Origin: Phlyctochytrium arcticum
Lineage: Eukaryota > Chytridiomycota > Chytridiomycetes > Chytridiales > Chytridiaceae
Assembly: GCA_025602905.1 (NCBI GenBank)
Contig: JAHLKI010000014.1
Span: 310,001 to 374,000, forward strand
Direction: 5' to 3'
Length of the DNA: 64,000 bases
Positions within the stretch are counted from its first letter, which is position 1. The number at the start of each line of letters is the position of its first letter. This document shows positions 1-11,410 of this stretch, in pieces. Below the pieces are notes generated by a model. That model saw only the letters and a program-made list of their open reading frames with translations. It ran no database searches and was not told the origin of the DNA. The position numbers and the translations under genes were made by a program.

Positions 1-308
1 GTCCAGGGCCCTCCACGTCGATCGCTGCCATTCCGTTACGTCCCACGACACCTCTTTCAAATCAGTATTCCGTTCCAGGTTCCAACGTTCCACCCATCTC
101 AAATCCTGGTCCTGGGATGTACGATCTTGCCCTCGCGGCAGATAACATCTTGCGTAAAGCGCCAACGCTTCAAGCTGCCTTTGTGAGCGCATCTCCGCGA
201 TTTGCTTCTGCAGGCTGGGGGTCCGCCCCCGGGCCCGGATTTTACAAGCCGATAGACGGTGCGCGAGCGAGAAGCTATCGGCTGAACCTGGAGGGAAAGT
301 GGGCATGA
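1..308 (+). CDS. Sperm-tail PG-rich repeat (STPGR) protein, 3' end
   Basis: The frame starting at base 3 is open to a TGA at 306-308, giving about 101 C-terminal residues; the start lies outside the window. The residues are rich in Pro, Gly and Ser and carry two copies of the STPGR hallmark, NPGPGMYDLA and APGPGFYKPIDG. Such PGPGxY repeats define the ODF3/SHIPPO family, proteins that bind axonemal or cytoplasmic microtubules in ciliated cells. This supports an organism with a flagellated stage. The family call rests on these two repeats only, and an exon boundary near base 1 cannot be ruled out. Confidence 0.7.
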   Translation, partial: PGPSTSIAAIPLRPTTPLSNQYSVPGSNVPPISNPGPGMYDLALAADNILRKAPTLQAAFVSASPRFASAGWGSAPGPGFYKPIDGARARSYRLNLEGKWA

Positions 309-511
309 GGCTCGATGGACCCGACGTGTAGATAGATCAAGGGCAGGTCGGAACTGAGGCATACCTCCGACAGTGTCAAGATAGTATGTTTGAGGTGCTT
401 TGTCTAGAAAATCTCTATCGTTTATGTACATTTACTAGAAAATCAAGAATAGATCTAGACACGCCGCTATTGTCTTGCCAAACATCATAATTTTAACCGC
501 AGTCTGTTTTG

Positions 512-2979
512 CTAAGACTCATGTCCTTCTTCCTCGGCCAAGTTGTCCGTCGAGTTTAGACTTTCGCATGACTCCAAGAAGGAGTCCAATCTTCCGCGAT
601 TTTTCAATTTTGAGCCAAAAGCTTTGCCGTATTTGACAGGGCTTTTAGGCCGCTTCCGTGGAGCCTTGTCTGGGGGCAAAGAATCCACAATCACATCACC
701 AATGTCGTTTTGGTTCGCCAACGCGCCATAATTGCTGCTATCAACATTAACAGGCCGACCAGGACCTTCAGGGTGGGAGGCCTCGGGAGAAATTGATTCA
801 AACTCGTCCTCTGGGTCATGCTCCGGCATCTGCAACAAACCATCGCCATAGCGGACGTCAACAACCCATAGAACTGCGGACGCACAGGCACCGCCTAGTG
901 CCAAGCATACAAAGAACAATTCCACGTATTTGAAATCCTCACTCCAGACGCGTATTTGGGCACTTATGAGGGGCATGATGGTCAATGCCGTATTGAGGGC
1001 GCTAGTGGACAAGCCGTAAGCCGTTCCCAGTAGTTTGACATCCCCGTGCTCGGGATCATGCTCAAGTTCCAGCTCACGGTGTTGTATGATGGTGGCGATA
1101 GAAGGCCAGATCGTAACACCATACATTGAGTAACTGAGACCGAGGAAGAGCAGTGGGACAATGGGTGTGAGCATGGTGAAGCCAAGTGTGGCGTGTACTG
1201 CGGCAATCACTAACGCGCATATCAACAAAAGACTTGCTCGGCCACCGTATCGATCGACGAGTAGTCCACAGGGGGGGACCAGTATTGCTGACATAGTGTC
1301 TGGTATACTGTATTACCGGGATGATTAGATCAGTCAATGTCACGAAAAGCGCATTTCAGTACCTCATCACGGTTCCAGCCGTTTGAGTATCCCCAGGGTA
1401 CCACTTGGACATTAGGAAATCCGAGGCAATGTTATTGAATGGCACGACTGTGCCATATAACATGACACAAATCACGCACACAATCCAAAACTCCCCAGGA
1501 AACAGCGCGATCTCCCGGAGACTCTGCTTAAAAGACCATGGCTCGATTTCATCATCGATAACGGTTGCGTCGTTTGTATAGCTGTCAGGTTCGTCCGTCA
1601 GATTCCCACTCTTGCTTGGCAGAAGTGGTCTATTTGCATTGTCTGGTGTGTTTTGTTCCTCTAGCAGCGGGCGTTGTTCACTGGCACTGGAACGGGAGGA
1701 GGACGGTGATTTTGGCTTGGAGCCGTCGGGAGAATGAGTGGCCATCAGAGCTGCCAGAACCAACGCGCAGCAGAAGGACGTATAACATGTTCCAGCGCCG
1801 ACCCACACTGCACCCGACGATGTCCAGATTTTTTCTATTCGTGGTGAAAGGTTTGCGTTCACAACAGATCCAAATCGTGCTATGCAAAGATCTAACATTT
1901 GCGTTAAAAAAACCTCGGCCGTTGTGCATCCATTGGGTACTTACTCAGTCCCAATGCAAAGGCAAGCTCTTTACCCCGGAACCACGCAGTTGTGATACTC
2001 GCTTGCACCACACCAATGCTTTCTCCTCCAATACCAAACAGCACGCGTCCAAGTAGCATAATTGGAAAGCTCTTTAAAGACACGCCGACTGCAAACAACG
2101 TCTGTCCCATACAGACAATCGCAGAAAAGAAGATTAAGACTTTCTTCACATCCAAGCGGTCGACAAGTTGTCCGCCAAGAAAGGGTAAAAACATGTTGGG
2201 GAAGGAATAAACTGAGTACAGTAAATTCAGTTCATACTGCCAACTGTCATAGTCATGCCCAAGATATTCTTGTAGAGGTTTGTTGAGAGCTGCGGGGTTG
2301 TCGTATGCTATAGATCACAATGTGTCATTTGATCGATGTTTCTCTCATTGAAAACCCCTACGCTACACGTACCATAGTAATTACCAAACAGCAGAGTGCA
2401 TGTTAGCATCAGGATAGCCCATCGGAGGTGTGGGTTGGGAGGTTCCTCCTCTTCAGCCAAACCCGGAGGCAGTATTGGAGGCGGTAAATATATGGGGGCA
2501 CCACCGAAACTGCTCATGCGTCGCATCCATGCTCCCCGGTTTCGACCTCGCAAGGAATTGACGCTACTCATGCTTGTTTCGCTTCGCTGCAACGATGGCG
2601 GAAACTCCGTGTACGAGCTGGTCGAACGGTTCAAAGATGGCGGAAGGAGGGCAGCTTCAGTGCGGGCGCGTCGAAAAGGAGTCGGCTTGCTCATCCATCC
2701 TCGGGTCAGAGCGGATGGTGAAATCGTCACGGCGGATGCCAGCGAGACGCGACGAATGGGATTGCGGGAACGACCACGACTGATGACATTCCCGCCCTCG
2801 AGGTTGGAAAGAGATGTTCGTAATGGTGGCGGAAGAAATCCTAGCTCAGATCCAAGAGTGCCACTGCCCGATTCATTACGTGTATCGAGGGCACCCCTAC
2901 TCGCCACTGCGCGTGGAGGTCTGCTACTACCCTCTCCATTGTTGCCTGCAGCTGATGATGATCTTGGAGGTCGGCTCAT
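512..2979 (-). CDS. MFSD1: MFSD1-like major facilitator (lysosomal dipeptide transporter family)
   Basis: Four exons: 2979-2373, 2307-1945, 1891-1363, 1307-512; 764 codons. The first helix ends GNYYAYDNPAAL, close to the MFSD1 signature after TM1. Later exons give FLGGQLVDR, LGLNLCIARFGSVVN and SIPDTMSAILVPPCGLLVDRYGG, all in the order and spacing of MFSD1. Animal MFSD1 exports dipeptides from lysosomes with the partner GLMP; a vacuolar dipeptide carrier role here is inferred. The protein is much longer than the roughly 465-residue human form because of a Ser/Arg/Pro-rich N-terminal tail of about 190 residues and a polar C-terminal tail. Splice junctions (for example GTACGT...CTATAG at 2372-2308) restore the family sequence exactly, so the model is firm. 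Confidence 0.88.
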
Positions 2980-3407
2980 GACTGTATGTCAAACACCCCC
3001 TCGCTGTTGAAGCTTTTGTTGACTCAACCCTGCCTACCCAACTGTCCTGAGCGGTGATACTTGTAGAGTTGATGAACTCAAGAGCTGTCCCTGGGATGTT
3101 ACGAAGGTTTCTGCCAGCTGCACGGCAATGCTCAAACTTGTCGAGAGAGATTGCCAGTCATGTCTGCGTTGAGATGAGTGGGATGGAGGGGAAGAATCGA
3201 AGAACGGAGGTCTTTGCGGAGTTTGGCTGCATGGCTGTGCCGCTCGTGACGAGCCGACCTGCGACAGCTTTCCAACCCAAGTCAAATTCGCCATCCCACC
3301 TATATAGTGTAGAGACTTGCACTAGGATACTCAGGGAACCCGGCCGGGATCGGTGGTAACTTGTGTCTCAAAAGCATTACCCTTTCCGGCCGGAATTTAG
3401 TTAGAAA
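2980..3407. promoter_or_regulatory. Divergent intergenic region, MFSD1 / mitochondrial carrier
   Basis: This 428-base gap separates two genes transcribed away from each other and must hold both promoters. A TATATAG string lies at about 3301, roughly 105 bases before the carrier ATG. No gene was recognised; the open frames here look random. Confidence 0.4.
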
Positions 3408-4674
3408 ATGGATCAGCTTGATTGGGCCACGATAGGTGCCGCGGCTATCGCTGCTGTCGTAGCAAGAGGGGCAACTCACCCTATTGATGTATGTTCACAT
3501 AGTCGGCCGATTTGAAAAATTCAAGAAGTTTGCGCTAAGCTCTTGATTCAGACCCTCAAGGTGCGATCTTTGGACTGCCAACAAACTCGCGAGCGATAGC
3601 TAAAGCATGTGTAAATCGTAGGTGCGATTGCAAACGGCCGTTGATGAACGGAATGGGCGTTCTCTTTTCAACAAGGGTTGGCGAGAGGGCTTTATGCAAA
3701 TCATTCGGACAGAGGGCATCGGGGCGTTGTACCGAGGTGCTGTATAAGGGAGAATTGGTTGCATGCACTGGTCCATACACTGACAGCGACTGTATGCGAT
3801 CTTAGGCTTTGCCATGTCTCTGACGTTCTGCATACCGGCAACGATCTTGTATCTATGCACGTACGAAGCCTTCCGAAATAATGCCAATTTTTTGGGTAAT
3901 CCGGAAACCAGCAGCCTCATTCACTTTATTGGGGGAGCTCTGGCTGAAATCATCAGCAATGTATTCTGGTGTCCGATGGAGGTCGTGAAGGGCCGTCAAC
4001 AAGCTGCCATCAAGGCCACACCCCCGCCGCGAACCGGCTATGTTGACCAGTCTTCAGGATACCTGTACCACGATGAAGACGGCATCTTTCAGTCACCCTC
4101 GCGCTATGAACCAGATTTAGATGATGTGGATTTGTTATTGCGGGATTTGGATCATTTTGGCGACCGTCACCCTAGTCCAGCGCCGATTGATGGGAGCTAC
4201 TCGAGATCTTCCAATCCATCCGATATGACCACCTGGGGCTTTTGCTCAGACATCTTTCGCAGACAAGGCCTGACGGGGTTCTTTGTGGGATTTTGGTTTG
4301 GTATCCTGGTCTACCTCCCATATTCAGTAATCTATTTCGTTTTCTACGAAGATTTCAAGAATTTCTTTGCCGGAGAAAAGGGGCAATCGTCCCTGTCTTC
4401 CTTAAACATCATGCTGTGCTCCGCGGCGGCATCTGCCATCGCCGCGGCTGTGACTAATCTCATTGATGTGCCAAAGACAGCCTACCAAGTCGCTAAAGAT
4501 CAAGAAAGCAATGCGAGTTTGAGCTTTAGAGAATACGTGACGACTATGTGGCAACGGGAAGGGTTCTGGGGCTTTACGCGGGGCATGGGGGCCCGCGTAG
4601 CTTGGATGGTTCCAAGCACCGTGATTCAATTCACCATCTTTGAGGCTGTCAGAAGCCGCTTTAGGCAGAGTTAA
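3408..4674 (+). CDS. Mitochondrial carrier family (SLC25-type) protein
   Basis: Four exons: 3408-3488, a 9-base exon 3552-3560, 3622-3736, 3806-4674; 357 residues. Three carrier repeats are visible. Signature 1 is HPIDTLKVRLQ, assembled only if the 9-base exon coding TLK is used. Signature 2 is CPMEVVKGRQQ. Signature 3 is NLIDVPKTAYQ, which has Leu where the PxDxxK motif has Pro. Between repeats 2a and 2b there is an acidic insert of about 70 residues (around GYVDQSSGYLYHDEDG), unusual for the family. Carriers sit in the inner mitochondrial membrane and exchange metabolites; the substrate cannot be told from what I see. The intron donors GTGCGA and GTGCTG are weak, so exon edges near the micro-exon carry some doubt. 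Confidence 0.85.
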
Positions 4675-5067
4675 TAAGAAAGGATTGCGATTTCTGTTCC
4701 TTAGATTAGATATTTAAATACCTCTTCGCAAGTTTGGCATGACCTTATTGTTTTCTTTAGTGATATGTAGTGGTGATCTCAGGCAGTCGCATACTCTCCT
4801 TTTCTGTCATAGTCCAAAATGCCAAAATTTAGATTACTCGATGTCAAGCGAAAATGGTACCTGTTTGCGAAAGAATTCCTCAAACTCCGATTTTTTAGGG
4901 GTATTTTCGATGTCGGGGTTTGACTGTCGGAGATTTTTTATTTTGAGTAAACCTTGCCGGATTTTTTTACGTCAACCAAGCCATTCTAGAGTCAGCCATT
5001 TGATTTTACCAAAGATAATTAGACCGATTTAATTCGTCAAACGGGTGGCCTGTAGGAATTCAGCAAG
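4675..5067. other. Intergenic, no gene seen
   Basis: A 393-base AT-rich spacer between two + strand genes. It holds several T-runs and a 98-codon open frame at 4739-5032 with no coding character. It should contain the carrier 3' end signals and the EF-hand gene promoter; no TATA box was evident. Confidence 0.5.
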
Positions 5068-8000
5068 ATGACCTCCACGGTAAGTTGAAAGTATTTTCCC
5101 TTTCGTATCAATTCCGGCAATTAACTAACCAATGTTTTCCATTACTTTTCTATTCATAAAAAACTCGATAAATGTTACCTATATTTTCCAACATGAATTA
5201 CATTAGCTCTACCCGTACGATGGACATATGGGCAATCCCCCCATCAGATTACCAACACTGCGCTACCCGACACCTAATGCGGCTCCACTGGGGGCCTTCC
5301 CAACTCCCGCTAGAGCAATCCCCGCTGGAAAATCGGGGGCATATGGAAATGCACTCATACCTCGTCAGACAGCGAGTACGACACCCCCGGCATGCTCGCC
5401 CCATCAAAGCCCATCCTTAACTCCCATCCCTCCCGCCCTCCCAACTCCAACCATTGAAACCGTCGAGAATAAGCTTCGCGCTCATGTTCTCGCCCATCGC
5501 ATCCGTCTCACCGATTTCTTTCTGGATTTCGATAAGCTGCGCTCGGGATATGTCACGGCGACGCAATTTCGACGCTGTCTGGGAATGATTATGCATAAGG
5601 GGATTGTCTCACCTATGAGCGAAAGGGAATGCGAGGTGCTCATGGAAGCATATGACTCCCGAAATAATCGGATGATTAAATGGACTCAGTTTGTGGACAG
5701 CATTGACAAAGGTCAGTCTCGATTGTGGGAAATGCCGTGGGAGTAAAGTCGCATAACCAGGTCGCAAAAATTTAGTTTTCGGGGCAAAAAAATTGGAGCA
5801 TACACCCACGCAACAAATTCTTGCGCCCAAAGAAGGTATATAACTGTAGAATATAGTGAACAGTAGTGTCCTTCCTGAACCTCTTTACCACCTATAGTCG
5901 TACGACCTATCCGCGCTCTGGCCCCCTCTGCCCAAATCCACCTTGAAACGTCCCTTGCCCGCCTTCGGTCGTTTGTCAAATGGCATGGTTCCGACGTCAA
6001 AACATGGTTCAATGATTTTGACAAGCACAATAACGGTTTTGTCACCAAAAATCAGTTCCGGCGCGGGCTCCCGCAGAATGTGCTCAGTTCGGAAGAGGAA
6101 GAGGCGTTGATTGAGCAATTCAGCATGGAGGAAACTGTCAACTATTTCAAGTTGAACACTGAGGTTAACCGTAAAGGTTTGTCTTGGCAGATGCGGTGTT
6201 GCTGTGTTGAGAGGATGGTTAACCAGAATATTTTTGAATTGGGTAGTTCGTCGAAGACCTGTAGTGGATGACACGCGTTTGACGGAAAAGAACCCGAAAA
6301 ACGCGTACCACCCACGTTACGTGCCTGTTGGAACTGAAGAGCTCATTTATCCGCGAAAAGCGCGTTATGGAGAGCAAGGTCCCACAATTGTACAGGTTGA
6401 GGACAAAGTCAAGCGCCGTAAGTCCGAAAAACTAGTGCCCTTCAGCTTGCCCATGTGATTTACCATATTCTCCAATAGACGTGTACAAAGACCGAATCCG
6501 CTTGGTCGAATTCTTTCGCGACTATGACCGCAACAACAACGGGTTAATCACTCAGGCTCAATTTCATGCCGGCCTATCGCTGGCTGCTACTCGACTGACT
6601 GAGCAAGAATTGTCTGTCCTCTTGAGCCAGTATCAAGATGCCGAGGGGCGCGTTCGCTATAGAGCGTTCTGTGGAAGTATTGATCTGGGTAAGTGTGTTT
6701 GTTGCAATTCGTAAAGTGAGCGGTTTCGATTTATGCCGAGTTTGCGCAGTTTTTACCATGAATGAATTGGAAAAGAACCCGTTGGTCGAAGTTGGGCCCA
6801 TCGCGCGTGAAGACCTTGTGCAGGTGCGTAAAAACCAGCATGCGAAATCTTCTCGCGATGTATTTTGCTAAACCCCGCACCTATAGGGTACCAATACCCT
6901 CGGAGCAGACGAGGAAGTCCGTTGTCAGCAACTCATCAACCGTCTCGCCCAGCTCATCACTGAGCGACACCTTCTTCTCGAGCCCCTGTTTAAAGACTTT
7001 GACATGTACCTGGGCAAAAACACCATGGGACGCGTCACCCGCTCCCATTTTATCCGGCTGCTCAGCACCATGCGTCTGGATTTATGTGAACAAGACTTGC
7101 ATATCCTGTTTGATAAATTCGAGGATGAGAATGGACAAATCTGCTATTTGGAATTTATGCGCGCAGTCGATCCTGCAAGTAAGTTTCTACCAGGCTCTGT
7201 TCCATGTCCTGAAAAACACAAGTAATGATTGTGGATGTTTTAGCGTATGGTGCTTATATGCGGGACTATCAAAAATCGGTAGATCGGTTGGAAAACCGCC
7301 AACCCATTTCGGGCGACGACGTATTGGCTGGCACCGACTCGTCCATGACAACCTCATTCCGGTATTTGCCCCAGGCGGCCACTTGTGAAGGAGGCACAGG
7401 GATATCATCCAGCTGGACCTACAGCCCGGACAATTTCCGCCACACGACCTTTATGGATATTTCGACACCCCTGCAAAAGATCCGCACTCATGTATTGCAC
7501 CATCGAATTCGGGTGTCGGAATTCTTCCGCGACTTTGACAAGCTCAGATCCTATGCGATTCCCAAAGACGATTTTATCCGTGGGATTAATCGGATTGGCG
7601 TGCCTCTGTCAGAACGCGATGTGGAAACTCTCGTCAAGTTTTACGCGTGCGAGAAGGATGAAGGGCGTTGGGGGGCTGTGGAAGGGGGTAACGCGTTGGG
7701 AGATCGAGGCGGTAGATGGGGCAAGGGTGGATGTTGCGCATGGAAGCGTTTTGAAGAGGATATCGAACGCGGTGAGTTTCTTCCAGTGTATAGGACTGAG
7801 GCTCTCGGTTTCTCAACCCCAGCGCGCAGTTTTCGGTGAGCCGCATCTTGAGTCACGCCCTACGCTTCCACCTGCACCCATTCCGGTGGCCTCTGACCCG
7901 TTTCAAATGACCTTGAACGACTTGGGTCCAGAAGATGAGGCCATGCTAATCTCTACGTTGCAAGCACTCAGAAACTACCTAAGCGTGCGCCAGACCAGCA

Positions 8001-9898
8001 TCAAACCTTTCTTCAAGGACTTTGATAAGGTTTGTTTCCTCTCCAAATATATTTTAGGGAGAAGATGATAACTGATGAGCTCCGTTTGTAGTTGCGTACA
8101 GGACTGGTAACCAAAGCGCAGTTTCGACAATGTCTCGCGTATATTCGCTGTCCTCTGACCGAGCCGGAGTTTACAGTACTATCCAAGCGATACCTAAAAG
8201 ACGATTCAGCAGCGTTTCCAAAATCTTCCTCTTCCTTCAATGCGCATTCTACTGGTGCCAAAAATCACTCGTTGCAGAATGACGCTTCCCGCTTTGGTAA
8301 TGGTAATCAGAAAGATGGTCAAGGGGACTATATTCAGGATAACGCAAAACGTATTTGTTACGTGACGTTTTTGCGTGAATTGGAGGCGTCCATGCCTGCT
8401 GAGCAACGAGAGCAAACCGCTGCACTTCCAGTGACCAGCGGAGTGGGACCGGTGGCCGCATATGCAACTCGGGGTCCTGCTGTGAACGGTACACAAACGG
8501 TAGTAGTTGGCGGCCAACCTGGTATGACGGGTCCTTACGGAGGAAGCTCCAATTTGACAACAATGCACCCGGCGACAAAAGAGCTGATGGAAAAGCTGCA
8601 TTCACACGGACCGACCTTGACCACTGCGGACCGAATTAAAGGTGCCATTGCTGAAGGGTCCACCCGGACTGAAAACATGCGAACAACCCGAGTCGTACTG
8701 CCGCCCGTCCGAGTCATTAAAGTGCGCAGTGGAGGTGGTAGGGAAGCCGTGCTCAAAGACGCACAGGCCTTGCTCAGCGATTGGGATATTTGGCGTTTGA
8801 TGATGCGAATCAAGACAAAGGTAGGGACGTGCAGCTCTGCTATGAAGGAGCATGATGGCTCACATCATTTATTCAGGCCAAGACGGAGCGTATCCGCGTC
8901 GAAGACTTTATCGGTGACTTTGACCACTTGCGGCATGGGTGTGTCACGCGCAACGAGTTTCACCGTGCTCTCAAGGTTCTCTTTTCGGACCTCACGCAGG
9001 TAAGGAATTGGGTTTGTGCTATAGGGTCGACAGTCTGCTAATCCTGAGATGCAATATGATAGCCTGATCTCGACAGTTTGTCGATTCTTTATGCCCTTCC
9101 CTCTGACCCGAAAATGGTAGACTATGTCCGTTTCGTCAACGAGATTGAATCGGTCTTTACCAAGAAGGGGCTTGAAAGGTGCCCAACAGAGGTACCCGAC
9201 ACGTTCCCAGGGCCAGAGCACTGCTGCGCAGTAGACCTCCACGCGTATTATGATCCCATTCGTCCCACGGACATGGCCATCAACAGCCAGCATCCCGCTC
9301 CGCCATTTACTGTTCCGCCCCGAGAGTATCAGCATCAGTGTCAGTCTGCGAGCCAAGAGGAGGAAGTCCGGGTCGGTATGATTCCGCAGCAACAGATGGT
9401 TGGACCAAGGACACAGCGAACACGGCGCCGCATTAATAAGGATTTGGAGCTGACCGTGGATGAGGAATGGACTATCCGGCGCGCAGTAGATCGGCTAAGG
9501 CGTAAAATTAATGAGAGGCGCATTGCTCTGCAAGGATACTTGGAAGATTTTGACACTGTCAAAGAAGGTGAGCGTTCGGAAATGCACTTTTTTTCTCATG
9601 ACGAGCATTGTCTTTTCTAACTCGCAACCGTCCCCAAAAAACAGGAACCATCACAACAAATCAATTTAGATCCGTTCTCACGACCCTGGGGCTTCCACTT
9701 AGCGACAAGGAAATTTACGCTATTGCCAAAAAGTTTGCCACCACGCCAGCTTTGGACCGACTGGACTACCGTGCTTTTGAAGAATTAGTGAATCGACCCA
9801 TGCCGCCTTCTGAGCTGGTCCCCCAGCTGGAAGCGCCTCAACCCCCATTGGCGATGGCGACTGTCGCGGGACCGCCTTGCTGCGAAGCGTGTGCATGA
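5068..9898 (+). CDS. Multi-EF-hand protein of EFCAB6 type
   Basis: Thirteen exons: 5068-5079, 5207-5711, 5898-6176, 6247-6417, 6479-6688, 6750-6823, 6887-7178, 7244-7771, 7830-8029, 8092-8820, 8877-8999, 9063-9567, 9645-9898; 1293 residues. The first exon codes only MTST. A Pro-rich head of about 75 residues precedes seven or eight paired EF-hand units, each built around FFxDFDKLRxGxVTxxQF followed about 35 residues later by a second, weaker loop. Most loops lack the Asp/Asn ligands; the best preserved are DYDRNNNGLITQ and DFDKHNNGFVTK. The long array of degenerate EF pairs resembles EFCAB6, a protein of ciliated and sperm cells. Most units are probably structural rather than calcium sensors. 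Exon ends fall at similar places in successive units, suggesting growth by exon duplication. Axonemal location is an inference. Confidence 0.8.
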
Positions 9899-10313
9899 TT
9901 GGGGGGCATAGATTTGGATTATAGATGGGAAATGTGCAAAGTAGGAAAGAATATGAATGTAAAAAAAAGGCGAGAGGAAGCTGCAAGTTTGTAAACTCAA
10001 TACAGCTCTGATATACATGTGGATGACTATGGGCTCTATGAGAATGTTTAACCATGATATCTGGGACTGGGCAAATCTGACGCGTGCTGCGCGCTTGACG
10101 CGTATCTCGAGGGCGGGACTGATCTGTGGCGCAGGCAGAGATAACTGAGCTGACATAATCAGACCTGTCATCATGCTGATACGGCTTCGGAGCTGCCGCC
10201 TGCGCCGCCAAGGCAACTCGGAGCTATATAAAAGCTCCAAAGTCTTTTCCCTCCCGCCCCAGACTTTCTCTACCTTTTTTGCATTAACGACAAACAACTT
10301 TTAACAAAACAAA
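9899..10313. other. Intergenic with promoter of the next gene
   Basis: A 415-base gap between two + strand genes. Apart from the TATA element listed separately, a T-rich initiator-like stretch precedes the ATG at 10314. No other gene was seen. Confidence 0.5.
10225..10234 (+). promoter_or_regulatory. TATA box inside a short palindrome
   Basis: TATATAAAAG lies 80 bases before the ATG at 10314. It is framed by an inverted repeat, GGAGCT at 10220-10225 and AGCTCC at 10233-10238, so the whole element could also be a two-fold protein site. Confidence 0.6.
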
Positions 10314-10985
10314 ATGATGGCCGCAACAGCCATCCCCATCCCAGCACCGTCAACCGGCCAGCTCCTGAGCCCTCCATCCCCCCCATCATCGCTCCTGTCA
10401 TCTTCATCCCGCTCGTCCTCGTCGCTCCTGTTTCCCAGCAATGCCTCACCACAAAACATTTGCAAGTCTACTCCCTTGGCCCAGTCTTTTTCCCCTCCCA
10501 CCAAACCGTCAACCCACCCCTTAGTTCTCCTTAATCCCTACTACTCGCCATCATCCATCAGCCCTGAGCAGCTGCCACCCAGTCCTACCGATTCTGATAT
10601 CCTTTCTCCAGCTGTTGTTGTTCCTGATCCAAACATGTCATGTATTCGCATTGAACCCTTTGTACATACCACCAAAAACATTGGCGGACTCTTTATCCGC
10701 CAGTCAGATGCCCGTCGCCTCGGGCTGGAACCTGCCACTGATAGCGCAGACACCATTTACGGAACCCTGACCCAGTTTTCTCCCGTCGTTGCCTTGGTGT
10801 TTGGTCGTCGTGCAGTCATCAACAGTGTGTACGAGCTGCCTGCGGCCTTTGGTGGGACTCCGTACGAGCAAGGCATTGTCGGCATAGACACTTTGTGCAC
10901 CCACTTGGGCTTGGATGTCGCCGTCGACCGCGGAATGGTTTACCTGCAGGACGGAGAGGCCAGCCCGTACGACCATCTTGTTTAG
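10314..10985 (+). CDS. Unrecognised protein with possible retropepsin-like domain
   Basis: A single-exon frame of 223 residues; the first ATG of the frame after a clear TATA box is taken as start (a second Met follows at once). Residues 1-100 are Ser/Pro-rich and probably disordered. Residues 105-223 look folded. Within them, FIRQSDARRLGL resembles the helix after the active site of clan AA aspartic proteases, a strand pair around VVALVFGRRAVINSVYELP follows, and GIVGIDTLCTHLGLDVAVD resembles the conserved ILGxDxLxxxxxxID region. The position of the catalytic Asp-Thr-Gly reads Thr-Lys-Asn, so if the fold is right the domain should be inactive. This is a by-eye match and could be chance; otherwise the function is unknown. 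Confidence 0.65.
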   Translation: MMAATAIPIPAPSTGQLLSPPSPPSSLLSSSSRSSSSLLFPSNASPQNICKSTPLAQSFSPPTKPSTHPLVLLNPYYSPSSISPEQLPPSPTDSDILSPAVVVPDPNMSCIRIEPFVHTTKNIGGLFIRQSDARRLGLEPATDSADTIYGTLTQFSPVVALVFGRRAVINSVYELPAAFGGTPYEQGIVGIDTLCTHLGLDVAVDRGMVYLQDGEASPYDHLV

Positions 10986-11410
10986 TGTTTCCCGACTCTG
11001 GGATATCATTGGGATATCACAACATTTCTTTGTATACAGCATTTTTCTTTGACATTTCACTTGCCCCATCCCATAATTTGAGTGGATCATCTTATCTGAT
11101 TATACCTCCCCCTTACTACTCCTCCACTCTTTTTGGCGTGATGCCGATGTAAACCTTTTCTCATGTACAATTTTTGAATTATCATACCATCTCGTAAATC
11201 ATTCTATGGATCCATCCGTCGAAGAATCTGGTGTGCTGAGGCGGCGGCTCAGCAGAAGCGGTTGGGACTGTGCCGCCAGGACGGGTAAATCCGACATCTC
11301 GATTTTGCACTTTGGGGCGGAGCTTTTGTTTCCAGCTGCCATTAGGATTCCGTAGAGCATTAGATCAGAAGAGTTGGACCAGATAACCCGAGCTAGGAGT
11401 ACAAGCAACA
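10986..11410. other. Intergenic, no gene seen
   Basis: A 425-base spacer between two + strand genes, pyrimidine-rich in its first half. No recognisable gene or repeat. Confidence 0.5.
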
